A stretch of DNA of 64,000 nt. Origin: Halobacteriales archaeon QS_4_62_28 (GTDB taxonomy: Archaea; Halobacteriota; Halobacteria; Halobacteriales; Haloarculaceae). How positions within the stretch are numbered: the first letter of the stretch is position 1; each line of letters opens with the position of its first letter. Location of the stretch: assembly GCA_003021685.1 (NCBI GenBank), contig PXRO01000004.1, forward strand, positions 1 through 64,000, given 5' to 3'. The position numbers were made by a program, and so were the translations under genes. The notes under the pieces are model-generated. The model had not been told where the DNA came from. It searched no databases and saw nothing but the letters and a program-made list of their open reading frames with translations. Below are positions 33,380 through 42,476 of this stretch, one piece after another.

Positions 33380-33475
33380 ACGTCGTCCCTGCCCATCAGG
33401 GTTCGACGGGGCCGCCTTCGGCGAGGTCTCGAAGCACGTCGCGGGCGTGGCCGTCCGGTCTGGAACACCATGGTC

Positions 33476-33555
33476 ATACTGTCGGACGTAACTATCTGAA
33501 GATCCTCGCCACCCCGTGGTGGCGAAATCCTTTACGTACTCCCGTCCGACAGTAT
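33476..33555. repeat. 80-bp palindromic element, family A copy 2
   Basis: The ends ATACTGTCGGACG and CGTCCGACAGTAT are identical to copy 1 at 1074, and the length is the same. The central hairpin TCGCCACC-CCGT-GGTGGCGA differs from copy 1 only in the loop. It ends on the first base of the Hsp20 stop codon (minus strand), and its outer flank reads CAGT. It lies between convergent signal peptidase and hsp20 genes. Confidence 0.9.
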
Positions 33556-33962
33556 CAGTTCACCGGAATCGCCGTCTCGTCGTCACTGGTCGCTTTGTCC
33601 AGCTCGACTGTGAGGACGCCCGCGTCGTAACTGGCGCTCGTCTCGTCGGCATCGACGGCGTCCGGGAGACGGACCGTCCGACGGGCCGCCTGCTGTTTGC
33701 GTTCGCGGGTGACGTAACGGCCGTCGGTTTCCGACTCTGCGCGCTCGGCAGCGAGCGTCAGCGTGTGGTTGTCGCTCACCCGAACGTCGATGTCGTCGGC
33801 CGACAGCCCGGGCAGGTCAGCGTGGACGACGAACTGGTCGCCCGTGTCGATTACGTCGACTGGCACGCTCTGGCGGTGTGTCCCGAACTGGTCGCTCATC
33901 AGTCCGATCACGCGCTCGATTTCCTCTAATCGATTCGAATCGCCTGTATCAGGGTCGCCCAT
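33555..33962 (-). CDS. Hsp20/alpha-crystallin family small heat shock protein
   Basis: Small heat shock proteins hold unfolded proteins in soluble form. The 135-residue product starts MGDPDTGDSNRLEEIERVIGL. The alpha-crystallin domain (residues about 40-125) shows PVDVIDTGDQFVVHADLPGLSADDIDVRV and the conserved A-x-x-x-N-G-V-L equivalent ASYDAGVLTVEL. It ends with the I-x-(I/V) tail motif IPVN. The longer track ORF runs on into the pheA region in another frame. It is followed at once by a family A hairpin. Confidence 0.92.
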   Translation of the reverse strand: MGDPDTGDSNRLEEIERVIGLMSDQFGTHRQSVPVDVIDTGDQFVVHADLPGLSADDIDVRVSDNHTLTLAAERAESETDGRYVTRERKQQAARRTVRLPDAVDADETSASYDAGVLTVELDKATSDDETAIPVN

Positions 33963-34030
33963 TGTCCCCGTAGATACGCTTGCTGTGATCTTAAAACGAC
34001 CTCCCCGGGTGATGGGACCCGGACGATCCG

Positions 34031-34861
34031 CTAGCTCAGCACGGTCTCGGAGTCGTAGGAGCCGAGTCGCCGGACCCAGCCTTTCTCGGCGATTGCCTCG
34101 ACGTCCTCCAGGGCCTTCGTGGTGCGTCCCTCGTAGAGACCGGCCTCCACGTCGATGTGGAAGACGTAATCGCCCAGGCGCTCGCCGCTGGGGCGAGACT
34201 CGACGCGAGTGAGGTTGATGTTCCGGTCGGCGAACGGTTCGAGCATCTCCAGCAGGAGGCCGGGGTAGTCGACGTTGGGATAGACGATCAGCGAGGACTT
34301 CGACCCGGCCTCGGAGCGCTCCGAGAGGGGGGCGACGACGACAAAGCGCGTCGCGTTCGAGGACTGGTCCTGAATGTCTTCTGCGAGTACGGTCAGTTCG
34401 ATCCCGCTGCCAGACTGCGACTCCGAAGCGTTGTCCGGGTGACCGATGCCGGCGACGGTCGAGTCCTCGCGTGCCCGCTCGACGCCGCGAGCGGTCGATG
34501 CGACGGCCTCCAGGGTCGCGTCGGGATAGTTGCCCTCCAGATAGGATCGACACTGTGCGAGAGCCTGTGCGTGGCTCGCGACCACGTCGATGGTGTCGCC
34601 CTGGGCCAGCAGTGCGTGGCGGATCGGTGTGATAATCTCCTTGACGACGCTGACCTCGTACTCGGTAAAGGCGTCGAGACTCTCAGTGACCGATCCCTCG
34701 ATGCTGTTCTCGACGGGGACGACGCCGCGGTCGTACTCGCCTGCGGAAACGGCTTCGACGATTGCGGTGACTGATTCGGTGAAGTCGATGTCGTCGTCGG
34801 CGACTGACCGGGCGGCGCGATGAGAGTACGTGCCCGCCGGACCCAGGGTAAGCGTCTGCAT
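34031..34861 (-). CDS. pheA: prephenate dehydratase
   Basis: It converts prephenate to phenylpyruvate in phenylalanine synthesis. The catalytic domain starts MQTLTLGPAGTYSHRAAR and includes VPVENSIEGSVTESLD and the catalytic NATRFVVVAPL motif (TRF). A C-terminal ACT regulatory domain follows (SSLIVYPNVDYPGLLLEMLEPFADRNINLTRVESRPS, containing the ESRP motif), which confers Phe feedback inhibition. Start ATG 34861 gives 276 residues; the track start 28 codons upstream is not conserved. A membrane protein gene lies 40 bp upstream on the same strand. Confidence 0.95.
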   Translation of the reverse strand: MQTLTLGPAGTYSHRAARSVADDDIDFTESVTAIVEAVSAGEYDRGVVPVENSIEGSVTESLDAFTEYEVSVVKEIITPIRHALLAQGDTIDVVASHAQALAQCRSYLEGNYPDATLEAVASTARGVERAREDSTVAGIGHPDNASESQSGSGIELTVLAEDIQDQSSNATRFVVVAPLSERSEAGSKSSLIVYPNVDYPGLLLEMLEPFADRNINLTRVESRPSGERLGDYVFHIDVEAGLYEGRTTKALEDVEAIAEKGWVRRLGSYDSETVLS

Positions 34862-34901
34862 ACCCTCTCGTACTGCACTCGACGTGAAAAGAATCGCGGT
34901 C

Positions 34902-35519
34902 CTACAGTTCCTGGAACAGTCGGCCGACGTGCCAGCGGACGGCAAGCACCAGCGCGCTGGCGGTCAGTGCGGCGACGCCGAGGTCGCCATGCGGGATGTC
35001 GTACTCGGAGCCACCGAAGGGGTTGTGGCCGCCCATCGTCTGGACGTACGATCTGACGACGTCGCCACCAAACAGGCCCATCGTGAACAGCAGGACCGTG
35101 ACGAGGATGGCGAGACCCCCCATTCCGATGGTCAATCCGCCGGTGAAATCTTCCAGTACCAGCAGTTCACGTGCCTGGCTTTCGGTCAGCGGTTCGTGTT
35201 CGACGCGGTACAGCGCGGCCCCGATTAGCAACACCGAAGAGAGAAACACAATCGTGCCACCGAAGGCTCCGAGCATGGCGACTTTCGGTGTCGCAGTCAT
35301 CGGATCGGTCGATGTGAGATACGGTGCGACGCTCTCTGGAAACAGCCAGTAGAGCGGTACCGTGGTCCCGAGTAGTGCGAGCAGTAGCCCTTGGAGGCTC
35401 AACTGCCGTGTGAGTGGCTGGCCAAAGAGTGAGTGTCGCAAGACGCGGGCCTGCTCGTAGGTCGATCCGGAGAGAACGGCTGCAGTGATTCTGTCGTCCG
35501 ATTGTTCGTCAGCTGTCAT
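34902..35519 (-). CDS. haloarchaeal membrane protein, four or more TM helices
   Basis: The 205-residue protein starts MTADEQSDDRITAAVLSG. It has hydrophobic segments at about residues 41-62 (LSLQGLLLALLGTTVPLYWLF), 80-102, 126-148 and 180-197. No catalytic motif or known transporter signature is visible. It lies upstream of pheA on the same strand with a 40-bp gap, which may be chance. The 165 bases upstream of it hold no gene. Confidence 0.6.
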   Translation of the reverse strand: MTADEQSDDRITAAVLSGSTYEQARVLRHSLFGQPLTRQLSLQGLLLALLGTTVPLYWLFPESVAPYLTSTDPMTATPKVAMLGAFGGTIVFLSSVLLIGAALYRVEHEPLTESQARELLVLEDFTGGLTIGMGGLAILVTVLLFTMGLFGGDVVRSYVQTMGGHNPFGGSEYDIPHGDLGVAALTASALVLAVRWHVGRLFQEL

Positions 35520-35684
35520 GTATCGCCCTGTTAATCAGTCCTTTCTGAAAGTACTACTTAGACTTTTCCCTTCAATATCTGCCGGTTCTTACCGGGACAG
35601 TTCCTCTGAATACCAGTTCGTTCCGGCTGATTATCAACTTTCTCCCAGCCAGTTACGGGTATCCAGTTGTGCCGGAACCATCGG

Positions 35685-37100
35685 CTAATCGGTGTGGATG
35701 GCCTTGTCGCGAGCCGCCAGAACGGCTTCGTGGACGGCCTCCGAGAGTGTCGGGTGGGTGTGGATCGTGCCAGCCACGTCTGCCAGCGTCGCGCCCATCT
35801 CGATGGCCAGACCGAGTTCGGCGATCAGTTCGGCGGCTTCGGGGCCGACGATCTGTGCCCCGAGGACGAACCCGGTCTCGTCGTCGGCGACGACACGGAC
35901 GAACCCGTCTCTCTCGTCGAGCGTGAGTGCGCGCCCGCTTGCCCGCATCGGCATCTGGCCGACGATGGGGTCGAACCCGGCGTCGGCCGCCTCGGCCTCG
36001 GTCATGCCGACGGTGCCGATTTCCGGGTCAGTAAAGACCGCGGCGGGGACGGCCTGGTGGTCGAGTGCCGCCGATTCGCCGGCGACGACCTCCGCGGCGA
36101 CCTCCCCTTCTGTCATCGCCTTGTGGGCCAACATGGGTTCGCCGGCCACGTCGCCGACAGCGAAGACGTGGTCCCGCTCGGTGCGGGCCTGCTCGTCGGT
36201 CACGAGGAAGTCGTCCTCGGGTTCGATCCCGAGTTCGTTCAGCCCGAGACCGTCTATGACGGCCCGACGACCGACCGCGATCAGGGCTTTCTCGGCGTCG
36301 AACCGTGTCAGTTCGCCGTCCTCGTCCTCTGTGTGGACGATGAGCCCCTCGTCGGCCTCCTCCCACTCCTGGGCGGCCTCGCCGAAGTAGCAGTCGACGC
36401 CCAGTTCCTCGGCCCGTTCGCGCACGAGCGTCGCGATGTCGTCCTCGTAGCCCGGGAGGGCTTCGTCGAGCATCTCGACGACGGTCACCTCGCTGCCCAG
36501 TTTCTGGAACACCGTCGACAGTTCCATCCCGATGTACCCCGCACCGACGACCAGCAGTCGTTCCGGGAGCGAATCCAGTGCGAGGGCGTCCTTCGAGGAG
36601 ATGATCCGCTCGCCGTCGAACTCGAACCCCGGCACCGTGACCGGGCGACTCCCAGTGGCGAGGACCAGGTTCTCGAACTCGATGGATTCGGATCCCTGTC
36701 CCTCGCTGCCATGGGCGATGCGGGCCTCGTGTTCGCCGGTCATCGTTGCCGCCCCCTCGATCAACTCGACGCCGGCAGTCTCACACAGTGACTCGACGCC
36801 ACGGGTCAACCGCGTGACGACGCCGTCTTTCCACTCGACCATGCCCGCCAGGTCGACCGCTGGATCGGCATAGATGCCCATCGACTCGGCTTCTCCCGCA
36901 CGGTGGGCCACGTCTGCCCCCGAAACGAGTGCTTTCGAGGGGATACAACCGTGGTTCAGGCAGGTCCCACCGTAGGCATCTTTCTCGACGAGGGTCGTCT
37001 CGACCCCGAGTTGCGCGGCGCGGATGGCGGCCACGTAGCCGCCCGGCCCGCCGCCGACGACAAGCAGTTCCGTTCCGGTTGTCACGTCTCCGACGACCAT
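35685..37100 (-). CDS. lpdA: dihydrolipoyl dehydrogenase
   Basis: This E3 flavoenzyme reoxidises dihydrolipoamide of 2-oxoacid dehydrogenase complexes or the glycine cleavage system. ATG 37100 (MVVGDVTTGTELLVVGGG) gives 471 residues. The FAD site is GGGPGGYVAAIRAAQLG. The redox-active disulfide is GGTCLNHGCIPSK, the NAD site is VVGAGYIGMELS, FAVGDVAGEPMLAHKA is the second FAD motif, and the C-terminal active-site His-Glu pair is in HTHPTLSEAV. No E1/E2 genes are next to it. It diverges from the mannonate dehydratase-like gene. Confidence 0.95.
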   Translation of the reverse strand: MVVGDVTTGTELLVVGGGPGGYVAAIRAAQLGVETTLVEKDAYGGTCLNHGCIPSKALVSGADVAHRAGEAESMGIYADPAVDLAGMVEWKDGVVTRLTRGVESLCETAGVELIEGAATMTGEHEARIAHGSEGQGSESIEFENLVLATGSRPVTVPGFEFDGERIISSKDALALDSLPERLLVVGAGYIGMELSTVFQKLGSEVTVVEMLDEALPGYEDDIATLVRERAEELGVDCYFGEAAQEWEEADEGLIVHTEDEDGELTRFDAEKALIAVGRRAVIDGLGLNELGIEPEDDFLVTDEQARTERDHVFAVGDVAGEPMLAHKAMTEGEVAAEVVAGESAALDHQAVPAAVFTDPEIGTVGMTEAEAADAGFDPIVGQMPMRASGRALTLDERDGFVRVVADDETGFVLGAQIVGPEAAELIAELGLAIEMGATLADVAGTIHTHPTLSEAVHEAVLAARDKAIHTD

Positions 37101-37190
37101 ACCGGCCCGTCGAGCGGGGGCATAAAAAAGGACGCCGGTCGTCAGCCTGCCGTGCAAAAGACCATAGGCCCGCGCCCGATTACGAACTGC

Positions 37191-38150
37191 ATGGTCCGAC
37201 CAGCGCTCGTGCTCCCGCCCGACCCCGACGAACGGTGGGAACTGGCAAAGCAGATGGGCGTCACCGACGCCGTCGTCCATCCGCTCGAAATCGGCGACGA
37301 CAAAACGACCTGGACGTTCGACGAACTCCGCGGCCTTAGCAACTGGCTCGACGGCGACGGCCTCTCGCTGTCGGTCATAGAAGGGAGCGTCCCCCTCACC
37401 GACCGCATCCGCCTCGGACTGGACGGCCGGGACGACGACATCACCGAGTTCCAGCAGTTCCTGCGGGACTGTGGCAGACTCGACATCCCGGTCATCTGCT
37501 ACGACTGGATGGCCGGCGTTCGCTGGGCACGCACCGATGCGCACGTCGAAGCACGCGGCGGATCGCTCGTCACTGGCTACGACAACACGCGGCTACAGGG
37601 CGGGCCGGCCGTGCCGGCGGCCGAGCGAACCCGCGAGGAGGTTTTCGACGCGCTCGCGTACTTCCTCGAATCGGTCGTCCCGGTCGCCGAGGAGGCCGGC
37701 GTCACACTGGCGCTCCATCCCGACGACCCGCCCCGCGAGCGCGTCCGGGGCGTGCCCCGTATCGTCAACAGCGTTGCCCAGTACGACCGCATCCTCGACA
37801 TCGTCGACAGCGAACACAACGGCCTGACGTTCTGCCAGGGAAACTTCGCGGCGATGGGCGTCGACATACCCGAAACGATCCGTCACTTCGGCGACCGGAT
37901 CAACTTCGTCCACTTTCGGGACGTCGAGGGCGACGCCGACCAGTTCGTCGAGACCTGGCACGACGACGGGCCGACGGACATGCACGCGGCGATGGCGGCA
38001 TACGACGAGGCCGTCGGCGACGACGTGCCGATGCGCCCGGACCACGTGCCGACGATGGCCGGCGAGGACAACTCGAATCCGGGGTATCACACGAAGGGGC
38101 GGCTCTTTGCCGTCGGCTACATGCGTGGCCTGCTCGACTCACTCTCGTGA
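37191..38150 (+). CDS. mannonate dehydratase (UxuA)-like sugar-acid dehydratase
   Basis: The TIM-barrel protein (319 residues, ATG 37191, MVRPALVLPPDPDERWELAKQ) has the UxuA-type features ALHPDDPPRERVRGVPRI, LTFCQGNFAAMG (metal-site Cys), INFVHFRDVEG and MRPDHVPTMAGEDNSNPGYHTKG. UxuA removes water from D-mannonate to give 2-keto-3-deoxygluconate in hexuronate breakdown. The three metal ligands (His, Cys, His/Asp) seem to be present. No other hexuronate genes flank it, so the true substrate could be a related sugar acid. Confidence 0.85.
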   Translation: MVRPALVLPPDPDERWELAKQMGVTDAVVHPLEIGDDKTTWTFDELRGLSNWLDGDGLSLSVIEGSVPLTDRIRLGLDGRDDDITEFQQFLRDCGRLDIPVICYDWMAGVRWARTDAHVEARGGSLVTGYDNTRLQGGPAVPAAERTREEVFDALAYFLESVVPVAEEAGVTLALHPDDPPRERVRGVPRIVNSVAQYDRILDIVDSEHNGLTFCQGNFAAMGVDIPETIRHFGDRINFVHFRDVEGDADQFVETWHDDGPTDMHAAMAAYDEAVGDDVPMRPDHVPTMAGEDNSNPGYHTKGRLFAVGYMRGLLDSLS

Positions 38151-38175
38151 GCGCCCGATACTGATCGTGTCACTG

Positions 38176-39765
38176 TCACAGGTCGTCCACCGTCAACCGG
38201 TCGAACCGCCGAACTGCGTACGCGTAGCCACCGACGCCGCCTGCCGCGAGGACGGCGAGATAGACGGCCCACCCCACCGCTGCCCACAGTAGTTGTCCAC
38301 GCTCGACGGTCCACCAGAGGAGGCCGAGACCGGCGGCGACGACGAGCATCGTCCCGAAGAAGTAGCTGAGCATTCCGATAGTCGAGGGGTGGGCACGCTC
38401 GACGTTCATGTACTCGCGGCGCTGGAACTTCGGCGCGACAGCGCCGATACCCAGCGCGGTGCCGGCGGCCCCGGCAAGGACCAGCGGCGTCAGCACTGCC
38501 CGGCCGACGACCCGGAGCAACGAATCGTCCAGCAGGCCCAGCGGAACACTGATCCCGAACGCGACGACGCCGCCGACGAGCAGTCCCGCGATTGCTCGGC
38601 CGCGCAGCAGCCGCTTCGTCGAGGCCGTACTCGTCAGGATCAGTGGCAACTGGTCGCGGTCGTCGCCCATCGGATTCAGGCAGTAGGTCGCGCCCGCGAG
38701 GACGCCCCCGGCGACGATTGCCGCGCCGGGGCCAAGCGTCGTCAGCAAACTCGGTTCGGTAACCAGGCTCCCGACGAACGCTAATCCGCCAAAGAGTACC
38801 ATCGAGAGGTGACTCACGAGCTTCGGATTCCGGCGGGTCCGCAGGAGATAGCGCCAGGCGACACGGGTCGCTGGCGTCATCGCGAGCAGTCGGGCCACCC
38901 CGCGGCTCTCGTCTTGGACATCGTCCGATTGATCGGCCCGGTCGTCGAACAGGAACGCCCCCTCGATACGGAGCGTCGCCGCGAGCCCGACCGGGATCAC
39001 TGCCAGCGCGATTGTGACCACGGCGACACCGAGTGGCTGTGGCGTCGCGCCCAGCGGCGCAGTGACGACACTCGCGTAGGCCTGCAACGGCGATCCGGGA
39101 AGCAGCGCCGACAGTGACGAACTGCCACTCGTACCCACGATCATCGGGATGGCCGCCTGGAAGGCCACGAAGACGCTCCCGGCGACGGCGATCAACGCGA
39201 TTGCTTTCCCCCAGGCTGACAATCGCGAGAGGAGGCCGACGTAGCGAATCGTCGCCCCGATCATCCGGCCGACGACGAGGCCGGACAGCAAGAGCAAGAG
39301 CGTACCGAGCGCGACCACGAGTACCGGCAGCGCAGTCCCGGCACCGACCGCGAGCATCCCCAGCAAAATGATACCGGGGACGACGACAAAGGCCATCGCC
39401 TGCAGCGATTCGCTGGCGAAGCGGCCGATGACGACCGCTCCCGGCGGGATCGAGGTACGGACCAGCGGCCCGATTGCGCCCACCCGGCTCTGGTTGATCG
39501 CCGTCGCACCGCCGAAGTACAGCCCGATGGTGAGTGCACTCGCAAGTACCGTCCCGAAACGGGACAGCGGTGGCTGACCGCTGGCGAGTGCGTTACCGAA
39601 GGACAGCACCTGTCCGAGGAACGTCAGCGGAAACAAGAGACCAAACGAGAGGACCCCGACGACGACCCCGACCAGTTGCCGGCGGTTGCCCGCGATCCGA
39701 CGGGCCTGTGCTCGCAGTTCGGTTCGAGCGAGTACCGCGCCGTCCCGCAGGTCGCTTCGTCGCAT
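38176..39765 (-). CDS. ABC-2 type exporter permease
   Basis: The 529-residue protein starts MRRSDLRDGAVLARTELRAQ and has about 10-12 hydrophobic helices, two similar halves separated by an acidic linker (FLFDDRADQSDDVQDES). This large form is common in haloarchaeal ABC exporters. Its ATG shares one base with the TGA of the ATPase gene upstream, a strong sign of translational coupling. The cargo cannot be read from sequence; drugs, lipids or peptides are possible. The far end converges on the mannonate dehydratase-like gene with a 25-bp gap. Confidence 0.85.
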   Translation of the reverse strand: MRRSDLRDGAVLARTELRAQARRIAGNRRQLVGVVVGVLSFGLLFPLTFLGQVLSFGNALASGQPPLSRFGTVLASALTIGLYFGGATAINQSRVGAIGPLVRTSIPPGAVVIGRFASESLQAMAFVVVPGIILLGMLAVGAGTALPVLVVALGTLLLLLSGLVVGRMIGATIRYVGLLSRLSAWGKAIALIAVAGSVFVAFQAAIPMIVGTSGSSSLSALLPGSPLQAYASVVTAPLGATPQPLGVAVVTIALAVIPVGLAATLRIEGAFLFDDRADQSDDVQDESRGVARLLAMTPATRVAWRYLLRTRRNPKLVSHLSMVLFGGLAFVGSLVTEPSLLTTLGPGAAIVAGGVLAGATYCLNPMGDDRDQLPLILTSTASTKRLLRGRAIAGLLVGGVVAFGISVPLGLLDDSLLRVVGRAVLTPLVLAGAAGTALGIGAVAPKFQRREYMNVERAHPSTIGMLSYFFGTMLVVAAGLGLLWWTVERGQLLWAAVGWAVYLAVLAAGGVGGYAYAVRRFDRLTVDDL

Positions 39766-40511
39766 CACCACGCCTCGCCGCGCTCGCTCGTCAGTGCCAG
39801 GAACGCGTCTTCGAGGTCGGCGTCCCCGTCGGTCTGGTCGACCGAACCGATCAATTCGCCAGGCGCTCCCTCGGCGACGAGACTCCCGTCGTGCAAAACG
39901 CCGACCTGATCGGCGATTTCCTCGACAACGGGGAGGATGTGCGTCGAGAGAAAGACGGTGGTGTCGGCCGCCGCCAGGTCGACGATCAACTCCCGCAGGG
40001 TCTTTGCGGCCCGTGGATCCAGCCCCGAGGTCGGTTCGTCGAGAAAGACGACGGCGGGATCGTGCTGGACGGCCTGGACGAACGCCGTCTTCTGGCCCAT
40101 CCCCTTCGAGTAGCTGTCGACCCGGCGATCCAGGTCCTCCGTGAGATCGAGCCGGTCACACAGCCCCAGCGCACGGTCACGAACCTGCTCGAAGGGGATG
40201 TCGCGCAGGTCGGCCGCAAACCGGAGTTGCTCGCGACCGGTCAATTCCTCGTACAGCGGCGGCTCTTCGGGTAACAGACCGATCCGGTCGACCAGTTGCC
40301 GCCGGTCGTCACTTCGTGTCCCAGCGACCCGGGCCGTCCCGTCGCTGGGTTCGACCAGACCGGTGAGCATCCGCATCGTCGTGGTCTTGCCGGCCCCGTT
40401 CGGCCCGAGAAACCCGTAGACGACACCGGTCGGGACCTGGAGGGCGAGGTCCTCGACTGCCACGGTCGACCCGTAGCGCTTGGTCAACCCGTCGGTCGAG
40501 ATGGCTGCCAT
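39765..40511 (-). CDS. ABC transporter ATP-binding protein
   Basis: The 248-residue ATPase starts at ATG 40511 (MAAISTDGLTKRYGSTVAVE). It has Walker A (GFLGPNGAGKTTTMR), Q-loop (LPEEPPLYEELTG), signature (SYSKGMGQK, a common variant of LSGGQ), Walker B (VVFLDEPTSGLDP) and the switch His (STHIL). It pairs with the permease gene overlapping its stop. The track start 61 codons upstream includes a stretch not typical of the family, so the shorter start is taken. Confidence 0.93.
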   Translation of the reverse strand: MAAISTDGLTKRYGSTVAVEDLALQVPTGVVYGFLGPNGAGKTTTMRMLTGLVEPSDGTARVAGTRSDDRRQLVDRIGLLPEEPPLYEELTGREQLRFAADLRDIPFEQVRDRALGLCDRLDLTEDLDRRVDSYSKGMGQKTAFVQAVQHDPAVVFLDEPTSGLDPRAAKTLRELIVDLAAADTTVFLSTHILPVVEEIADQVGVLHDGSLVAEGAPGELIGSVDQTDGDADLEDAFLALTSERGEAW

Positions 40512-40719
40512 TATCGGTGTCGTTGGGTCTCCGGGAGGAAGGTCTTCGGGTTCTGTGTCGCCGACTGGCGCGATATCGCTCACCGGATCTATCGAAAACT
40601 CCTCAGCCTGCTCACTTGACGCCGCACCCACCGCATCCAACAACTCCTTCCGAAACGCTACACCGTACCGTGCATCCACTAACGTACCTGCCACGTGCTC
40701 TATTGCGGAGGAGTCGGGA

Positions 40720-40926
40720 CACTACACCGTCGTCGAACCAATCATCGAAGAAGGGCAGTCCGACCGGTATCGACACGCCGTCCAGTGGCTGCGATACGCC
40801 GGGAAGGCGGCACGGGCTGCCGGTGAACTCGATGCGTGGCGAGGCTACGTCGAAACGCTTCGGGACGAGCATTACCGCAAGTACACGCTTCGACCGATGC
40901 TAGAGGGCCTTCTCGACGAATTCTGA
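40720..40926 (+). pseudogene. C-terminal fragment of a SWIM zinc-finger-type protein
   Basis: The frame reads HYTVVEPIIEEGQSDRYRHAVQWLRYAG and then GYVETLRDEHYRKYTLRPMLEGLLDEF before the stop. The ending DEHYRKYTLRPMLE resembles the C-terminal helical region of long haloarchaeal SWIM zinc-finger proteins. The SWIM domain and the rest are absent, and the upstream 200 bases (40512-40719) hold no gene I can support. It is probably the remains of a deleted gene. Confidence 0.45.
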
Positions 40927-40993
40927 ATCAGTCGATTTCAGCCGAACTGACGGCGGTAATTATACCGTGCCGGATATTAGATCACGTTCACCG

Positions 40994-42377
40994 ATGCCGG
41001 AGACACCAAACATCGTCATCGTACATACTGACGACACCGGTCCTTACGGACACGACATCGAGACACCGGATCTACAGCGACTCGCCGACGATGGTGTCCT
41101 CTTTCGGAACGCACATTGTGCAGGGCCGACCTGTTCTCCGAGTCGCGGTGCACTTCTCACAGGCTCGAGTCCACACTCGAACGGGCTGATCGGATTGGCC
41201 CACCGCGGGTTCGCGATGGACGACTACGGTCGTCATCTCTCGAACTCCCTCACTGAGCGAGGATTCGAGACCGTTCTCGCCGGTCAGCAACACGAGGTCG
41301 CGGAGGACACGGTTGAGGGGGACGCCGTCAAGGAGGTGTTGGGATATGATCGTGTGCTCGAAAGTGACGAGTCTGCTGTCGGCGAACTGCCAATCGATCA
41401 TAACCATACCCGCAGTGACCTCGCGATCACGGAGGCTGCAGCCGACTACATTCGTGAGACTGGCAATGAAGATACAGCCAAACCGTTCTTCCTCTCGGTC
41501 GGGCTCGACGACACCCATCAACCGATGCCGCTCGATCAGGACCTGGTCGATCCGGACTACGTGGCCCCGCCCGAACCGTTGCCGGACGCCCCTCCGATAC
41601 GCGAGGAGATGGCCGCCTATCACGTCGCCGCACAGTACGTTGACGAACGTGTCGGCAGAGTAATCGACGCCCTCGAAGGAACCGACCAGCTCGAAGATAC
41701 CGTATTGCTGTTTACGACTGACCACGGTATTCCCTTCCCGCTGATGAAGTGTAACCTCTCCGACGGGGGAACCGGTGTCTCGGTCATCACTCGTTTTCCC
41801 GAGAGCACATCTCTTCCGCGGGGCGTCGCCAAGGACGCGCTCGTATCTCACATCGACCTCTACCCTACCTTTTGCGATCTCCTCGATTTCGACGTTCCCG
41901 AGTGGGCAGAGGGCAACTCGCTCCTTCCGTTACTCCGCGGTGAGGTCGAATCCATCCGCGAAGCGTTATTCAGCGAGGTCACCTACCATGCGGCATACGA
42001 GCCAAAGCGGTCCATCCGGACAGATCGACCGGTACGTCCGACGTTTCGACGAGGACTACGACCAATACGTGGCGCCGAACACGGATAACGGCCCGACGAA
42101 GCAATTTTTCATCGACATCGGGTTCTACGAGCGTCGCCCACCACAGGAGGAACTCTACGACCTATCTCTCGATCCAAACGAGCGGAATAATCTCGTGGAT
42201 GAGTCGAGATACGAGGACATTCGAATGGATCTTCGGGAGCGCCTCGATGAATGGATGAAGCGCACTGGCGATCCACTGCTTGCGGGTCCTGTGTCGAAGC
42301 CTGAAGGGGCAGTTATCGACCGGCAAGATGCAATTCATTCTGGCGTCGCAGCGCTTGAGGCGTCGAACGCTCGGTGA
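40994..42377 (+). pseudogene. sulfatase (alkaline phosphatase superfamily) gene with one frameshift
   Basis: ATG 40994 (MPETPNIVIVHTDDTGPYG) opens a sulfatase. The formylglycine motif is PTCSPSRGALLTG (CxPSR), the metal residues are TDD at the start and TDHGIPFP later, and HPQ-type positions lie in DDTHQPMPLD. The frame ends early in RPTFRRGLRPIRGAEHG, but the natural continuation RYVRRFDEDYDQYVAPNTDNG is in the next frame, through IGFYERRPPQEELYDLSLDP to a stop at 42377. One extra C in CGACCGG near 42029 explains the shift. A TATA box (TAATTATAC, 40957-40965) is 29 bp upstream. It resembles heparan-type sulfatases; it may be dead or a sequencing error. Confidence 0.8.
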
Positions 42378-42476
42378 GAGAGCGATAGCCGGTCGAGCCA
42401 CGGGATCGGTCCGTACTGGGGGCGAGCCCGCTTCCTACCCGCAAGCGCTAACTCTATCGACTCGCATGCACCACTC

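Noticed and set aside
40571-40694. N-terminal extension of the ABC ATPase (track start at 40694)
   Set aside because: The extra 61 residues are not typical of ABC ATPases and the conserved start is at 40511; the segment may be leftover coding DNA but I cannot identify it.
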